Shown: positions 1 to 12,473 of the stretch, piece after piece
Layout of the letters: the number at the start of each line of letters is the position of its first letter
Numbering within the stretch: position 1 is the stretch's first letter
Assembly: GCF_000382405.1 (NCBI RefSeq)
Contig: NZ_KB908255.1
Location: forward strand, 310,001-374,000
DNA length: 64,000 nucleotides
Reading direction: 5' to 3'
Origin: Mycobacterium sp. 141
Lineage (GTDB): Bacteria; Actinomycetota; Actinomycetes; Mycobacteriales; Mycobacteriaceae
The notes under the pieces: generated by a model
What the model was told of the DNA's origin: nothing
What the model saw: the letters and a program-made list of their open reading frames with translations, nothing else
The model's database searches: none
Made by a program: the position numbers and the translations under genes

Positions 1-693
1 CTGGCAGCGGTCGCCACGGAGTTCGGGGTGCCGATGCACAGCGATGCCGTGCAGGCGGTCGGTCAGATCCCGGTCGACTTCGGGGCCAGCGGGCTGGCGG
101 CGATGAGCGTGGCCGCGCACAAGTTCGGCGGGCCTGCCGGCACCGGGGTATTGCTGTTGCGTCGGGACGTCGCATGCGTGCCATTGCTGCACGGCGGTGG
201 CCAGGAACGTGACATCCGTTCGGGCACACCGTTTGTGGCCGGCGCTGTCGGCATGGCGGCGGCTGCGAAGGTGGCGATCGACGGGATGGCGGTCAACAGC
301 GCACGGCTACGCGCGTTGCGGGATCGGCTGATCGAGGGCGTATTGGCCACCATCGATGACACCCACGTCAACGGTGCCGCTGACACGGGACGACTCCCCG
401 GCAACGCGCACTTCACTTTCCGTGGTTGTGAAGGCGATTCGTTGTTGATGCTGCTCGACGCCAAGGGCATCGAATGCTCGACCGGATCGGCCTGCACGGC
501 CGGGGTGGCGCAGGCCTCTCATGTGCTGATCGCAATGGGCGCCGACCCGGCCACGTCCCGCGGATCGTTGCGACTGTCGTTGGGGCACAACAGCACCGAC
601 GCCGACGTGGACGCTGCACTTGAGGTACTGCCGGGCGCGGTGGAGCGAGCCCGGCTGGCGGCGCTGGCAAGTTCCGGAACGGCCCGCTCATGA
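1..693 (+). CDS. Cysteine desulfurase, IscS/NifS family (5' end outside window)
   Basis: This is the C-terminal 230 codons of a PLP-dependent cysteine desulfurase, which moves sulfur from L-cysteine to an enzyme persulfide for thiolation and Fe-S assembly. The frame is open from base 1, so the start lies upstream. The PLP lysine is visible in AHKFGGP (codon 121-123). The catalytic cysteine is in TGSACTAG (codon 493-495), inside the flexible loop typical of the family. The stop overlaps the start of mnmA (ATGA). Direct coupling to a tRNA 2-thiouridylase suggests it supplies sulfur for s2U34; this matches the Rv3025c-Rv3024c arrangement in M. tuberculosis. Confidence 0.93.
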   Translation: MAAVATEFGVPMHSDAVQAVGQIPVDFGASGLAAMSVAAHKFGGPAGTGVLLLRRDVACVPLLHGGGQERDIRSGTPFVAGAVGMAAAAKVAIDGMAVNSARLRALRDRLIEGVLATIDDTHVNGAADTGRLPGNAHFTFRGCEGDSLLMLLDAKGIECSTGSACTAGVAQASHVLIAMGADPATSRGSLRLSLGHNSTDADVDAALEVLPGAVERARLAALASSGTARS

Positions 694-1760
694 GGGTGCT
701 GGTCGCGATGAGCGGTGGAGTGGATTCGTCGGTGGCGGCCGCCCGTATGGTCGACGCCGGCCATGAGGTCGTCGGCGTGCATTTGGCGCTGTCGTCCGCG
801 CCGGGCACCCTGCGCACCGGATCGCGGGGATGCTGTTCCAAGGAGGATGCCGGTGACGCCCGTCGCGTCGCGGACGTGCTCGGGATCCCGTTCTACGTCT
901 GGGATTTCGCCGACAGGTTCAAAGACGATGTGATCGACGACTTCGTCGAGGCCTACGCTCGCGGTGAGACCCCGAATCCGTGCGTGCGGTGCAACGAGCG
1001 GATCAAGTTCTCCGCACTGTCGGTCCGGGCCTTGGCACTGGGTTTCGACGCCGTCGCGACGGGTCACTACGCGCGACTGGAAGACGGCAGGCTGCGCCGC
1101 GCGGTCGACGCTGACAAGGATCAGTCGTACGTGCTGGGTGTGCTGACCGCCGAGCAGCTTCGACATGCGCTGTTCCCGATCGGTGACACGCCCAAGCCGC
1201 AGATCCGTGAAGAAGCTGCCGCCCGTGGGCTGGCAGTCGCCGAAAAGCCCGACAGCCACGACATCTGCTTCATCCCGTCAGGGGACACCCAAGCTTTTCT
1301 CGGCGCGCGTATCGGGGTGCGCCGCGGCTCGGTGATCGATTCCAGCGGCACAGTGCTCGCCGAACACGAAGGCGTGCACGGTTTCACCATCGGTCAGCGC
1401 AAGGGCCTGGGCATCGCAGGGCCCGGCGCCGACGGCAGGCCTCGGTATGTGACCGCGATCGACGCGGAAACCGGCACCGTCCGCGTCGGATCGGCCGAGG
1501 ACCTCGAGGTGCGGCAGCTGTCGGGAGAGAACCCGGTCTTCACCAGTGGCGTCGCTCTGGACGGACCTGTGGAGTGCCAGGTGCAGGTGCGGGCGCACGG
1601 TGGGATCGCCGACGTCGTGGCAGAGCTGATCGACGGCCGCCTGATAGTGAACCTGCGGACACCGCTGCGGGGCGTCGCACCTGGGCAGACCATGGTGCTC
1701 TACCGTCCCGATCCGGACGGCGACGAGGTCATCGCCAGCGCCACCATCACACGCCCGTGA
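690..1760 (+). CDS. mnmA: tRNA-specific 2-thiouridylase MnmA
   Basis: MnmA catalyses ATP-dependent 2-thiolation of U34 in tRNAs for Lys, Glu and Gln. The 356-residue product has the N-type PP-loop SGGVDSS at residues 8-14. The first catalytic cysteine is C101 in the segment [10 protein letters not shown], and the second is C193 in HDICFI; together they form the expected disulfide/persulfide pair. The C-terminal beta-barrel is present, so the length is normal. The ATG overlaps the cysteine desulfurase stop, and its own stop overlaps the next gene's GTG (GTGA). The three genes are therefore translationally coupled. Confidence 0.96.
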   Translation: MRVLVAMSGGVDSSVAAARMVDAGHEVVGVHLALSSAPGTLRTGSRGCCSKEDAGDARRVADVLGIPFYVWDFADRFKDDVIDDFVEAYARGETPNPCVRCNERIKFSALSVRALALGFDAVATGHYARLEDGRLRRAVDADKDQSYVLGVLTAEQLRHALFPIGDTPKPQIREEAAARGLAVAEKPDSHDICFIPSGDTQAFLGARIGVRRGSVIDSSGTVLAEHEGVHGFTIGQRKGLGIAGPGADGRPRYVTAIDAETGTVRVGSAEDLEVRQLSGENPVFTSGVALDGPVECQVQVRAHGGIADVVAELIDGRLIVNLRTPLRGVAPGQTMVLYRPDPDGDEVIASATITRP

Positions 1761-2767
1761 GCGCTTTCGCCGCCGCGACCGGTATCGGGTCCTGGCCGGG
1801 CACCGCCGCGCGGCCGGCCGCCGAGGTCGTCGTCGGCGAACTGCACACGCTGACCCATCTGGTGGAACTGCCCGCCCGCGGCATCGGCGCCGACATGATC
1901 GGTCGGGCGGGGGCGCTGCTGGTCGACGTCGGCATCGACACCGTGCCGCGCGGCTACCGCATCGCATCGGGCCGCAGTGCCGCGCTGCGCCGCGCGGTGA
2001 GTCTGCTGGGCGAGGACGTCGATGCGCTCGAGGAGGCCTGGGAAAAGGCCGGGCTGCGCGGCAGCGGGCGCATCGTGAAAGTCCAGGCGCCCGGGCCCAT
2101 CACGCTGGCCGCACAGCTGGAACTGTCCGGCGGGCATCGGGCCATCACCGACCCGGGTGCGGTACGCGACCTCGCCGCATCTTTGGCCGAGGGGCTGGCG
2201 CAGCATCGGGCCGACGTCGCGCGGAGGTTGGACACGACCGTGGTGGTGCAGCTCGACGAGCCGTCGTTGCCGGCCGCGCTGGCAGGTCGGTTGACCGGGG
2301 TGACCAGCTTGTCGCCGGTGCATCCGGTCGACGAAACCGTCGCCATGGGTTTGCTCGACGGCTGCATCGAGCGTGTCGGCGCCGAGACCGCCGTGCACAG
2401 CTGCGCTCCGGGCTTACCGTGGAAAGGCTTGCTGCGCAGCACTGTTCACGCTGTTTCCGTCGATCTTTCGACCCTGGCCCCGGCTGATCTGGACGGTATC
2501 GGCGAGTTCGTCGACGCCGGACGCACAGTGCTGCTCGGGGTGGTGCCGGCCACCGTGCCCGAACGCAGGCCGTCGGTCGAAGAGGTCGCCAAGGCGGTCG
2601 TGACGGTCACCGACCGGCTGGGTTTCGCCCGTGAGGTGTTGCGGGACCGGATCGGCATCACCCCGGCGTGCGGACTGGCCGGTGCGACGCCCGAGTGGGC
2701 GCGGGTCGCGGTCGAGCTCGCGCAGAAGACCGCCGACGGCTTTGCGCAGGATCCGGACGCCATCTAA
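1757..2767 (+). CDS. Cobalamin-independent methionine synthase-like protein (MetE C-terminal type)
   Basis: The 336-residue product resembles the vitamin B12-independent methionine synthase fold and the M. tuberculosis Rv3015c family. The start TGIGSWPGT and the segment [15 protein letters not shown] are characteristic. It is less than half the length of full MetE, so it has one catalytic barrel only, and the substrate of this short actinobacterial form is not established. I chose the GTG at 1757, which overlaps the mnmA stop. Earlier in-frame methionines lie inside mnmA and encode unrelated sequence. Confidence 0.82.
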   Translation: MSAFAAATGIGSWPGTAARPAAEVVVGELHTLTHLVELPARGIGADMIGRAGALLVDVGIDTVPRGYRIASGRSAALRRAVSLLGEDVDALEEAWEKAGLRGSGRIVKVQAPGPITLAAQLELSGGHRAITDPGAVRDLAASLAEGLAQHRADVARRLDTTVVVQLDEPSLPAALAGRLTGVTSLSPVHPVDETVAMGLLDGCIERVGAETAVHSCAPGLPWKGLLRSTVHAVSVDLSTLAPADLDGIGEFVDAGRTVLLGVVPATVPERRPSVEEVAKAVVTVTDRLGFAREVLRDRIGITPACGLAGATPEWARVAVELAQKTADGFAQDPDAI

Positions 2768-2837
2768 CGCCCAATAGGCAACCGAAAGGTTGCGTATAGC
2801 AGCGCAGATCGGATCGAAGAGCCTCCCGCTGCCCCGA

Positions 2838-2889
2838 TTTGTCACGCTGGAGTGGCTCTCGACATCGAGAGCCACTCCAGCGTGACAAA
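2838..2889. terminator. Long perfect hairpin between convergent genes
   Basis: Two 25-base arms (2838-2862 and 2865-2889) are exact reverse complements separated by only two bases. There is no T tract. The hairpin lies between the methionine synthase-like gene and the convergent YjbR gene. It fits a bidirectional mycobacterial terminator of the type without a U tail. Confidence 0.7.
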
Positions 2890-2998
2890 GTGGGTGTGGT
2901 TCGGCGCTAACGCACGGCGACTTCGGCGCTAACGCATCACCGACGCCCGATGACGCGCGCGACCAGTGCACCGACATCGGCAACAGGGCTCGCGGAAC

Positions 2999-3409
2999 TC
3001 ATGGTTCGTCCAGTCGGCGTTCGTCGAGTTGCTTGATGAGCTTGCGGGAAGCCACGAGCCGGAACGAGGCGTCGACCAGCTCGGTTACTTCGGCCCAATC
3101 CACCTTCGTCGCAGTGAAATCCAAACCCAGCCAGCCATGGGGGCCCATGTAGGCCGGGAAGAAGAACCGGCTGTCCTGCTCCAGTGCCCGTCTGTCGCTG
3201 TCGTCGACCTTGATCAGCAGCGAGTACGGATACGGCACCATCCCCTTACTGGCCTTGACGTTGCCGCCGTACATGGCGAACATCTTCGGCGCGCAGAACA
3301 CCGGCCTACCCCACGACACTTTCTCGAACGCCTCTGGTAAGTCCAGCGCGATGCCGCGTAGCTCGGTCAGTCCCGGATCGTTGTCGCCGAACATGATCGG
3401 ATGCGGCAT
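2999..3409 (-). CDS. MmcQ/YjbR family protein
   Basis: The product is a small 136-residue protein of the YjbR (DUF419, CyaY-like fold) family. The segment FEKVSWGRPVFCAPKMFAMY is the family hallmark (a 'ekv.wgrp.F...kMFa' pattern) and GWLGLDF falls in the second half. The function of the family is unknown; a nucleic-acid-binding role has been suggested only from the fold. The ATG at 3409 is divergent from the multicopper oxidase gene, 66 bases away. Confidence 0.85.
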   Translation of the reverse strand: MPHPIMFGDNDPGLTELRGIALDLPEAFEKVSWGRPVFCAPKMFAMYGGNVKASKGMVPYPYSLLIKVDDSDRRALEQDSRFFFPAYMGPHGWLGLDFTATKVDWAEVTELVDASFRLVASRKLIKQLDERRLDEP

Positions 3410-3475
3410 GTCGCCACCCTAGCCGGAGCCGCTAAAACGCTGTCGCAAACCGGTGCGCAGTGCCACGCTGAAACG

Positions 3476-4909
3476 ATGATCGACCGGCGGTGTTTTCTGG
3501 TGCTGTCGGCGGTCGGGGCGGCAGGTCTGGTGGGCGCCTGCTCGTCGCGAAACGCAACCCCTACGGCCACGAGCAGTGCCCCGGGCAAGCCGGTCGAAGT
3601 CGCATTCACGGCCGCCGAATCCGATGTCGACCTCGGGGGCGTCGCGGTCCGAACCTGGACCTACACCGGCACGGTGCCCGCCACAGAAATTCGGCTCCGC
3701 AAGGGCCAGCGGCTGCGGGTGCCGGTGACCAACCGGCTGCCTCAGGAAACCACCGTGCACTGGCATGGTCTGGCAATCCCGAACGACATGGACGGGGTGC
3801 CGGTGCTGACTCAGCAGGCAATCGCCCCGGGCTCGAACTTCACCTACGAGTTCGTCGTCCCCGATGCGGGCACCTACTACCTGCACTCGCACGTCGGGAC
3901 TCAGCTGGACCGTGGCATGTACGGTCCGCTCATCATCGAAGATCCGGCGGATGGTGCGGACTACGACGATGAGCTCGTCGTGGTGCTCGACGACTGGATC
4001 GACGGCACCGGCACCAATCCGGATCAGGTCGCCGAGAACCTCAAGATCAACGGGATGAGACCGATGGCCGGTGGGGGACCGATGGTGACTCCGACGATGC
4101 CACTGGGCGATGACGGCGGCGACGTCACCTATCCGTACTTCCTCGTCAACGGTCGCACCACCAAGGACCCGCAGATCGTCGATTACCGTTCCGGACAACG
4201 TGTTCGGCTGCGGATCATCAACGCGGGCGCCGACACCGCGTTCCGCGTCGCGGTGCCCGGCTGCGAGCTCGATGTCACTCACACCGACGGTTATCCGATG
4301 CACCGGCACCGTACCGAGACGGTGATCCTCGGCATGGGTGAACGCGCCGACGCGATCGTGACACTGACCTCATCGGTGCCGCTGATCGCCGCGGCGGAGG
4401 GCAAGGACGGCCATGCACAACTGAACCTGCGGGTGGACGCCAAGTCGTCGAGCCCCGACGTCGCCGGGTTGGTGAAGACGCTGCGCACGCAGCAGCCGCT
4501 GAACACCGCCACCCTCACACCGGCCGCAGAAGTTGTTCTGCCACAAAGAAATCCAGACCAGATCGTGGAGCTGAGGCTGGCCGGTCCGATGGCCGGCTAC
4601 ACCTGGCCGATCAACGGCAAGCTCTACGACCCGCCCAACAACGGCATCGGGCTCACGAAAGACAAGCGGGTCCGGATCCGATTCGTCAGCGATTCGATGA
4701 TGTTCCATCCCATGCACCTGCACGGCCATACCTTCCAGGTCGTCGGTCCGCAGGGCCCTCGGGCACGCAAGGACACCGTTCTGGTGCCGCCTGGGCAGAC
4801 CGTCGAGGTGGACTTCGACACCGACAACCCCGGTCGGTGGATCGTGCATTGCCACAACGACTACCACCTTGGCGGCGGTATGGCGACATTCTTCGCCTAC
4901 GACGCATGA
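3476..4909 (+). CDS. Multicopper oxidase, Tat-type lipoprotein (MmcO-like)
   Basis: This is a 477-residue exported multicopper oxidase, probably a cuprous/ferrous oxidase acting outside the membrane in copper tolerance like mycobacterial MmcO. The N-terminus has an arginine pair (IDRRCFL) followed by a hydrophobic stretch and a lipobox ending LVGAC, so it should be Tat-exported and lipidated. All four copper motifs are present: HWHG at 95, HSH at 137, HPMHLHGH at 411 and HCHNDYH at 458 with the downstream axial Met. The ATG at 3476 is the start that puts the signal peptide at the N-terminus; upstream codons give unrelated sequence. The YjbR and oxidase genes sit between genes adjacent in M. 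tuberculosis, so they are insertions relative to that genome. Confidence 0.92.
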   Translation: MIDRRCFLVLSAVGAAGLVGACSSRNATPTATSSAPGKPVEVAFTAAESDVDLGGVAVRTWTYTGTVPATEIRLRKGQRLRVPVTNRLPQETTVHWHGLAIPNDMDGVPVLTQQAIAPGSNFTYEFVVPDAGTYYLHSHVGTQLDRGMYGPLIIEDPADGADYDDELVVVLDDWIDGTGTNPDQVAENLKINGMRPMAGGGPMVTPTMPLGDDGGDVTYPYFLVNGRTTKDPQIVDYRSGQRVRLRIINAGADTAFRVAVPGCELDVTHTDGYPMHRHRTETVILGMGERADAIVTLTSSVPLIAAAEGKDGHAQLNLRVDAKSSSPDVAGLVKTLRTQQPLNTATLTPAAEVVLPQRNPDQIVELRLAGPMAGYTWPINGKLYDPPNNGIGLTKDKRVRIRFVSDSMMFHPMHLHGHTFQVVGPQGPRARKDTVLVPPGQTVEVDFDTDNPGRWIVHCHNDYHLGGGMATFFAYDA

Positions 4910-4931
4910 GTCTGCTGTCAGCAAGCTCCGA

Positions 4932-7031
<2,100 letters not shown>

Positions 7032-7041
7032 CGGCCCGACC

Positions 7042-7701
7042 TCACCGCAGAATCGTCCCCACGATCCCGGCCAGGTAGCCCAGCCGGGCCACCTCTGACG
7101 GCCGGAAACCGGGTCCGCCGGGGCGCCCCAGCAGCACCGCGGTGTCGTGGTCGCCCAACGGTGCGGCAGCCAGGGTGGTAGCCATGTCCCGCCACAGCTG
7201 TGGTACCCAGTCCGCGGTGCCGTTCAGCGTCTTGGCATGTTCCAGCGGCAGCCAGGGTGCGGACGGGAGATGGGTTTCGGGTGCGCCGCGACTGCCGGCG
7301 AGTCGCTCGACGCCGGTTGCGGTCGCCCGCAGCACCGTGCACCAGCCGACCCGCAGCACCGGGGCCGCCTCCTCGGCGAGAACCTGAAGCCGCGCGGCGC
7401 GTCCTGTGGCGGCCGCCACGTGGTCGATCAGTTCGAGTTCTCGGTGCGCCTCCAGTAGGCCGGTGTGTGGTCGGATGCTGTCGACGTAGACGCCGGTCAA
7501 GTTCTCGGCCGCGGTGATCAGGGCGTCGGGCATGGACCCGGCGGGCAGTTCGACCACCAGATCGTCAATCGCGAATCCCGCACTGCGCTCGACGACGTCG
7601 AGCGACAAGATGTCGGCACCTACGGAGCCCAGCGCGACCGCCAGTGAACCGAGACGGCCTGGACGATCCTCCAGCTGGACCCGCAGCAGATAGGAAGGCA
7701 C
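7042..7701 (-). CDS. ACT-domain protein (Rv3013-like)
   Basis: The 219-residue product starts with an ACT fold (segment VPSYLLRVQLEDRPGRLGSL), an amino-acid-binding regulatory module. The rest of the chain has no catalytic signature I recognise. The GTG at 7701 puts the ACT strand at the N-terminus, as in the M. tuberculosis orthologue; the longer reading from 7794 adds unrelated sequence. It is divergent from gatCAB. The ligand is unknown. Confidence 0.82.
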   Translation of the reverse strand: MPSYLLRVQLEDRPGRLGSLAVALGSVGADILSLDVVERSAGFAIDDLVVELPAGSMPDALITAAENLTGVYVDSIRPHTGLLEAHRELELIDHVAAATGRAARLQVLAEEAAPVLRVGWCTVLRATATGVERLAGSRGAPETHLPSAPWLPLEHAKTLNGTADWVPQLWRDMATTLAAAPLGDHDTAVLLGRPGGPGFRPSEVARLGYLAGIVGTILR

Positions 7702-7800
7702 GCGCAACACTGTTGCACAACGGTGCGCCGCGGGCATTCCGAGCGGCCCGCGCGCGACCGCTTCGCTCGTGCCCGCTGCCACCAGCTCAGGCACAGTGAC

Positions 7801-7806
7801 TAGGCT
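7801..7806 (+). promoter_or_regulatory. Leaderless -10 box of gatC
   Basis: TAGGCT lies eight bases before the GTG of gatC, with no Shine-Dalgarno between. It is the likely promoter for the gatC-gatA-pfkA transcript. Confidence 0.5.
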
Positions 7807-7814
7807 GCTTTGTC

Positions 7815-8114
7815 GTGTCGCAGATCTCCCGAGACGAGGTTGCCCACCTGGCGCATCTGGCCCGGTTGGCGCTGACCGAAGACGAGTTGGACAGTTTCGC
7901 CGGCCAACTCGACGCCATCCTTGGCCACGTCGGCCGGATCCAGTCCGTCGACGTCACCGGCGTCGAAGCCACCGACAACCCACTCAAAGCCGTCAACGTC
8001 ACGCGGCCCGATGTCGTCGCACTGAGCCTGACCCAGGACCAGGCGCTGGCCGCGGCGCCCAGGGCAGAGGACGGGCGGTTCGCGGTGCCGCGGATCCTGG
8101 GGGAACCTGAATGA
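7815..8114 (+). CDS. gatC: Asp-tRNA(Asn)/Glu-tRNA(Gln) amidotransferase subunit C
   Basis: GatC is the 99-residue belt subunit that holds GatA to GatB in the transamidosome. The N-terminus [18 protein letters not shown] and the C-terminal segment [16 protein letters not shown] are typical of the family. It starts at GTG and its stop overlaps the ATG of gatA. A tRNA-Gln gene and gltX lie in the same window; many actinobacteria make Gln-tRNA by this indirect route. Confidence 0.95.
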   Translation: MSQISRDEVAHLAHLARLALTEDELDSFAGQLDAILGHVGRIQSVDVTGVEATDNPLKAVNVTRPDVVALSLTQDQALAAAPRAEDGRFAVPRILGEPE

Positions 8115-9697
8115 CCGATCTCACCCGCTGTGACGCAGTGACCCTCGGCACCCAGATCGCTGCCGGCGAGGTCACCTCCACCGAGGTCACCCAGGCACAC
8201 CTGGACCAGATCGCCGCCACCGATGAGCGCTTCCACGCGTTCCTGTACGTCGGTGCCGAGCAGGCGCTGGCCGCCGCCGCCGCCGTCGACCGTAAGGTTG
8301 CCGCGGGCGAATCACTGGCCTCGCCGCTGGCCGGTGTGCCGCTCGCGCTCAAGGACGTCTTCACCACCACCGATGCGCCGACCACGGCCGGGTCGAAGAT
8401 CCTTCAGGGCTGGCGCTCGCCGTACGACGCGATGGTGACCGCCAAGCTGCGCGCGGCCGGTATCCCGATCCTCGGCAAGACCAACATGGACGAGTTCGCC
8501 ATGGGCAGCTCGACCGAGAACTCCGCATACGGCCCGACCCGCAACCCTTGGAACACCGACCGGGTGCCGGGCGGCTCCGGCGGTGGCAGCGCCGCGGCAC
8601 TGGCGGCGTTCCAGGCGCCGTTGGCCATCGGTACCGACACCGGCGGGTCGATCCGCCAGCCCGCCGCGCTCACAGCCACTGTCGGCGTCAAGCCCACTTA
8701 CGGCACGGTCAGCCGGTACGGACTGATCGCGTGCGCATCGTCGCTGGACCAGGGTGGTCCGTGTGCCCGCACCGTGCTCGACACCGCGCTGCTGCACGAG
8801 GTCATCGCCGGCCACGACCCGCGGGATTCCACCTCGATCGACGTCCCGGTGCCCGATGTGGTGGGTGCGGCCAAGGCCGGCGCACAGGGCGACCTCAAGG
8901 GTGTTCGGGTCGGTGTGATCAAGCAGCTGCGTGGTGAGGGCTATCAACCCGGTGTGCTCGCGTCGTTCAACGCGGCTGTCGAGCAGATCACTGCGCTCGG
9001 CGCGGAGGTCACCGAGGTGGACTGCCCGAACTTCGAACATGCGATGGCGGCCTACTACCTGATCCTGCCTTCGGAGGTGTCCAGCAATCTGGCGCGCTTC
9101 GACGCCATGCGGTACGGCCTGCGGGTCGGCGACGACGGCACGCACAGCGCCGAAGAGGTCATGGCGCTGACCAGGGCCGCCGGTTTCGGTCCGGAAGTCA
9201 AGCGCCGCATCATGATCGGCACCTACGCGTTGTCGGCCGGGTATTACGACGCGTACTACAACCAGGCCCAGAAGGTCCGGACGCTGATCGCCCGCGACCT
9301 GGAACGCGCCTACGAAAGCGTCGACGTACTGGTCTCGCCGACGACCCCGACCACCGCGTTCGCGCTGGGGGAGAAGGTCGACGATCCACTGGCCATGTAC
9401 CTGTTCGACCTGTGCACCTTGCCACTGAACCTGGCCGGGCACTGTGGCATGTCGGTTCCGTCAGGGCTCTCGCCCGACGACGGCCTGCCGGTCGGACTGC
9501 AGATCATGGCCCCGGCACTGGCCGATGACCGGCTCTACCGGGTCGGCGCTGCCTACGAAGCGGCTCGCGGCCCGGTTGTGGGCGCGCTCCAGGTGCCGCC
9601 GGACCGCGATCTGGGTACAGTTTCGGCGCTCGCCCAGCAGGCACCTGGCCGGCCGGGCAAGATAGAGCACATGCGCACACAAGGAGCAGATGAGTAG
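8111..9697 (+). CDS. gatA: Asp-tRNA(Asn)/Glu-tRNA(Gln) amidotransferase subunit A, with extended C-terminus
   Basis: GatA is the glutaminase/amidase subunit that delivers ammonia to mischarged Glu-tRNA(Gln) or Asp-tRNA(Asn). The amidase signature is intact: Lys81 in ALKD, cis-Ser156 in GGSGGGS and nucleophile Ser180 in GTDTGGS. At 528 residues it is about 30-35 longer than mycobacterial GatA proteins I recall, which end near the segment AYEAARGP. The extra tail runs through the pfkA ribosome-binding site (AAGGAG near 9680), and its TAG abuts the pfkA ATG with no gap. This looks like loss of the ancestral stop codon. Confidence 0.95.
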   Translation: MTDLTRCDAVTLGTQIAAGEVTSTEVTQAHLDQIAATDERFHAFLYVGAEQALAAAAAVDRKVAAGESLASPLAGVPLALKDVFTTTDAPTTAGSKILQGWRSPYDAMVTAKLRAAGIPILGKTNMDEFAMGSSTENSAYGPTRNPWNTDRVPGGSGGGSAAALAAFQAPLAIGTDTGGSIRQPAALTATVGVKPTYGTVSRYGLIACASSLDQGGPCARTVLDTALLHEVIAGHDPRDSTSIDVPVPDVVGAAKAGAQGDLKGVRVGVIKQLRGEGYQPGVLASFNAAVEQITALGAEVTEVDCPNFEHAMAAYYLILPSEVSSNLARFDAMRYGLRVGDDGTHSAEEVMALTRAAGFGPEVKRRIMIGTYALSAGYYDAYYNQAQKVRTLIARDLERAYESVDVLVSPTTPTTAFALGEKVDDPLAMYLFDLCTLPLNLAGHCGMSVPSGLSPDDGLPVGLQIMAPALADDRLYRVGAAYEAARGPVVGALQVPPDRDLGTVSALAQQAPGRPGKIEHMRTQGADE

Positions 9698-10729
9698 ATG
9701 CGTATCGGAGTCCTGACCGGCGGTGGCGACTGCCCTGGTCTGAACGCGGTGATCCGTGCGGTGGTGCGTACCTGTGATGTGCGGTACGGATCGACTGTCG
9801 TCGGCTTCCAGGACGGCTGGCGAGGTCTGCTGGAAGACCGGCGGGTCCAGCTCAAGAACGACGACCGCAACGATCGGTTGCTCGCCAAAGGCGGCACCAT
9901 GCTGGGCACCGCGCGGGTGAATCCCGACGAACTGCGGGCCGGGCTACCCCAGATCAAGCAGACGTTGGAGGACAACGGCATCGATGTGCTGATCCCCATC
10001 GGCGGGGAAGGCACGCTGACCGCGGCGCACTGGCTGTCCGAGGAGAAGGTCCCGGTGGTGGGCGTGCCCAAGACCATCGACAACGACATCGATTGCACCG
10101 ACGTCACTTTCGGCCACGACACGGCGCTGCAGGTCGCCACCGAGGCCATCGACCGCCTGCACAGCACCGCCGAATCTCACCAACGGGTGATGCTCGTGGA
10201 GGTGATGGGTCGCCACGCAGGGTGGATTGCCCTCAACGCCGGCATGGCCTCCGGCGCGCACATGACGCTGATTCCCGAGCATCCGTTCGACGTCGAAGAG
10301 GTCTGCCGGTTGATCAAACAGCGCTTCGTGCGCGGTGATTCGCATTTCATCTGCGTCGTCGCCGAGGGCGCCAAGCCCGTCGAGGGGTCGATGGAACTGC
10401 GCGACGGCGGTATCGACGAGTTCGGCCATATCCGGTTCACCGGCGTCGCCCACCAACTGGGTATGGAGATCGAGAAGCGGATCAAGAAGGAAGTGCGCAC
10501 CACGGTGCTCGGTCACGTGCAGCGCGGCGGGACGCCGACGGCCTACGACCGGGTGCTGGCCACCCTGTTCGGGGTTAATGCCGCCGACGCTGCGCACGCC
10601 GGTGAGTACGGGATGATGGTGTCGCTGCGGGGTGAGGACATCGGCCGGGTGCCATTGGCCGACGCCACCCGTCGACTCAAGCTGGTGTCGCAGAGCCGTT
10701 ACGACGACGCGGCCGAGTTCTTCGGCTGA
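9698..10729 (+). CDS. pfkA: 6-phosphofructokinase
   Basis: The 343-residue product phosphorylates fructose 6-phosphate at the committed step of glycolysis. The nucleotide loop GGGDCPGLN is at residues 9-17, GGEG at 102-105, and the catalytic segment reads PKTIDNDI. The glycine of GGEG is the residue linked with ATP use, while the lysine of PKTIDND is usual in PPi enzymes. This mixed signature is typical of the actinobacterial group, whose members mostly use ATP. The gene starts directly after the gatA stop with AAGGAG upstream. Confidence 0.94.
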   Translation: MRIGVLTGGGDCPGLNAVIRAVVRTCDVRYGSTVVGFQDGWRGLLEDRRVQLKNDDRNDRLLAKGGTMLGTARVNPDELRAGLPQIKQTLEDNGIDVLIPIGGEGTLTAAHWLSEEKVPVVGVPKTIDNDIDCTDVTFGHDTALQVATEAIDRLHSTAESHQRVMLVEVMGRHAGWIALNAGMASGAHMTLIPEHPFDVEEVCRLIKQRFVRGDSHFICVVAEGAKPVEGSMELRDGGIDEFGHIRFTGVAHQLGMEIEKRIKKEVRTTVLGHVQRGGTPTAYDRVLATLFGVNAADAAHAGEYGMMVSLRGEDIGRVPLADATRRLKLVSQSRYDDAAEFFG

Positions 10730-10752
10730 GCGAGCCTGCGCTGAGTTCCTCA

Positions 10753-10813
10753 GGCGAGCAGACACTGCGGTACTCGAAACCCGGCGTGTCGGGGACCGCC
10801 ATGTCTGCTCGCC
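10753..10813. repeat. Inverted repeat between pfkA and gatB
   Basis: Arms 10753-10764 (GGCGAGCAGACA) and 10802-10813 are exact reverse complements, with a further five matching bases (GCGGT) inside each arm after a two-base mismatch. There is no T tract. The arm word matches the hairpins at 58 and 59 kb. It may end the gatC-gatA-pfkA transcript and leave gatB with its own promoter. Confidence 0.6.
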
Positions 10814-10873
10814 GAGCTGACTCCGGGAGTGCACCCGGCGCCGGCCTGAACCTGCCCAATTAGGATCGTGTCC

Positions 10874-12379
10874 ATGTCTGTTGCCGCGGAACTTCTTGAC
10901 TACGACGACGTACTCGCCGCCTATGAGCCCGTGATGGGTATGGAGGTGCACGTCGAACTCGCCACGGCGACCAAGATGTTCTGTGGCTGCGCAAACCGGT
11001 TCGGTGCCGAGCCCAACACCCAGGTGTGTCCCGCGTGCCTCGGCCTGCCGGGTTCCCTGCCGGTACTCAACGAGGCCGCGGTGGAGTCGGCGATCCGCGT
11101 CGGGCTCGCGTTGAACTGCCAGATTGCACCGTGGGGCCGGTTCGCCCGCAAGAACTACTTCTATCCCGATCAGCCGAAGAACTATCAGATCTCGCAGTAT
11201 GACGAGCCGATCGCGGTCAACGGCTATCTCGACGTTCCGCTCGACGACGGCACCACCTTCCGGGTGGAGATCGAACGCGCCCACATGGAGGAGGACACCG
11301 GCAAGCTGACCCACCTGGGCAGTGACACCGGCCGGATCGCCGGGGCCACCACATCGCTGGCCGACTACAACCGTGCCGGAGTTCCGCTGATCGAGATCGT
11401 CACCAAACCCATCGAGGGCACCGGGGAACACGCGCCGGAGATCGCACGCGCCTACGTCACCGCGCTGCGGGACCTGTTGCGCGCGCTGGGCGTCTCCGAC
11501 GTGCGGATGGATCAAGGGTCGATGCGCTGCGACTCGAACGTGTCGCTGAAGCTCAAGGGCGCACCGGAGTTCGGGACCCGGACCGAGACCAAGAACGTCA
11601 ACTCGCTCAAAAGTGTCGAGGTCGCGGTGCGCTACGAGATGCGTCGGCAGGCCGCCGTGCTGCAGGCGGGTGGCATCGTGACGCAGGAGACCCGCCACTT
11701 CCACGAGGACGGTTACACCACCGCGGGCCGCAGCAAGGAGACCGCGCAGGATTATCGCTACTTCCCCGAGCCCGACCTCGAACCCGTCGCGCCGAGCGCC
11801 GAGTTGGTGGACCGACTGCGGACCACCATCCCCGAGCTCCCGTGGTTGGCGCGCAAGCGAATTCAGCAAGAGTGGGGTATCTCCGACGAGGTGATGCGCG
11901 ATCTGGTCAATGCCGGTGCCGTCGAACTCGTCGCCGCCACTGTCGCGCACGGCGCGTCCAGCGAGGGTGCGCGTGCCTGGTGGGGCAACTTCCTGGTGCA
12001 GAAGGCCAATGAAACCGGGGTGGCCGTGTCCGACTTACCGATCACCCCGGCGCAGGTCGCGGCGGTACTGAAGCTGGTCGACGACGGAAAGCTCTCCACC
12101 AAGCTGGCCCGTCAGGTGGTCGAGGGTGTGCTGGCCGGCGAGGGCGAGCCCGAACAGGTGATGAATGATCGCGGCTTGGCGCTGGTCCGTGACGATTCGC
12201 TGATCCAGGCCGCCGTCGACGAGGCGTTGGCGGCCAATCCCGGTATCGCGGAGAAGATCCGCGGTGGCAAGGTCCAAGCCGCGGGTGCGGTCGTGGGTGC
12301 GGTGATGAAGGCGACCAAGGGTTCGGCCGACGCGGCCCGCGTGCGGGAACTCGTGCTGGCGGCCTGCGGACAGGGATAG
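10874..12379 (+). CDS. gatB: Asp-tRNA(Asn)/Glu-tRNA(Gln) amidotransferase subunit B
   Basis: GatB is the kinase/tRNA-binding subunit that activates the misacylated residue with ATP before amidation. The 501-residue product has GMEVHVEL near the start, [17 protein letters not shown], and the C-terminal YqeY-like tail domain ending [12 protein letters not shown]. Two starts are possible. The ATG at 10874 has AGGA eight bases upstream, whereas the GTG at 10868 is only two bases from it, so I take the ATG. It is separated from gatC-gatA by pfkA, as in M. tuberculosis. Confidence 0.95.
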   Translation: MSVAAELLDYDDVLAAYEPVMGMEVHVELATATKMFCGCANRFGAEPNTQVCPACLGLPGSLPVLNEAAVESAIRVGLALNCQIAPWGRFARKNYFYPDQPKNYQISQYDEPIAVNGYLDVPLDDGTTFRVEIERAHMEEDTGKLTHLGSDTGRIAGATTSLADYNRAGVPLIEIVTKPIEGTGEHAPEIARAYVTALRDLLRALGVSDVRMDQGSMRCDSNVSLKLKGAPEFGTRTETKNVNSLKSVEVAVRYEMRRQAAVLQAGGIVTQETRHFHEDGYTTAGRSKETAQDYRYFPEPDLEPVAPSAELVDRLRTTIPELPWLARKRIQQEWGISDEVMRDLVNAGAVELVAATVAHGASSEGARAWWGNFLVQKANETGVAVSDLPITPAQVAAVLKLVDDGKLSTKLARQVVEGVLAGEGEPEQVMNDRGLALVRDDSLIQAAVDEALAANPGIAEKIRGGKVQAAGAVVGAVMKATKGSADAARVRELVLAACGQG

Positions 12380-12473
12380 TCGCTCAGCCCGCCCCCCGGC
12401 GAACGAGACCGCCGCGGGTTGAGGCCGTCGGCCGAAAGATCCGCAGGTATCCGCGCAAGCGCGGCGTTGGATA

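Noticed and set aside
9944..11950. 668-codon open frame on the minus strand across pfkA and gatB
   Set aside because: It lies fully antisense to two well-supported genes, a common effect of high GC at third positions, and its translation is low-complexity without domains.
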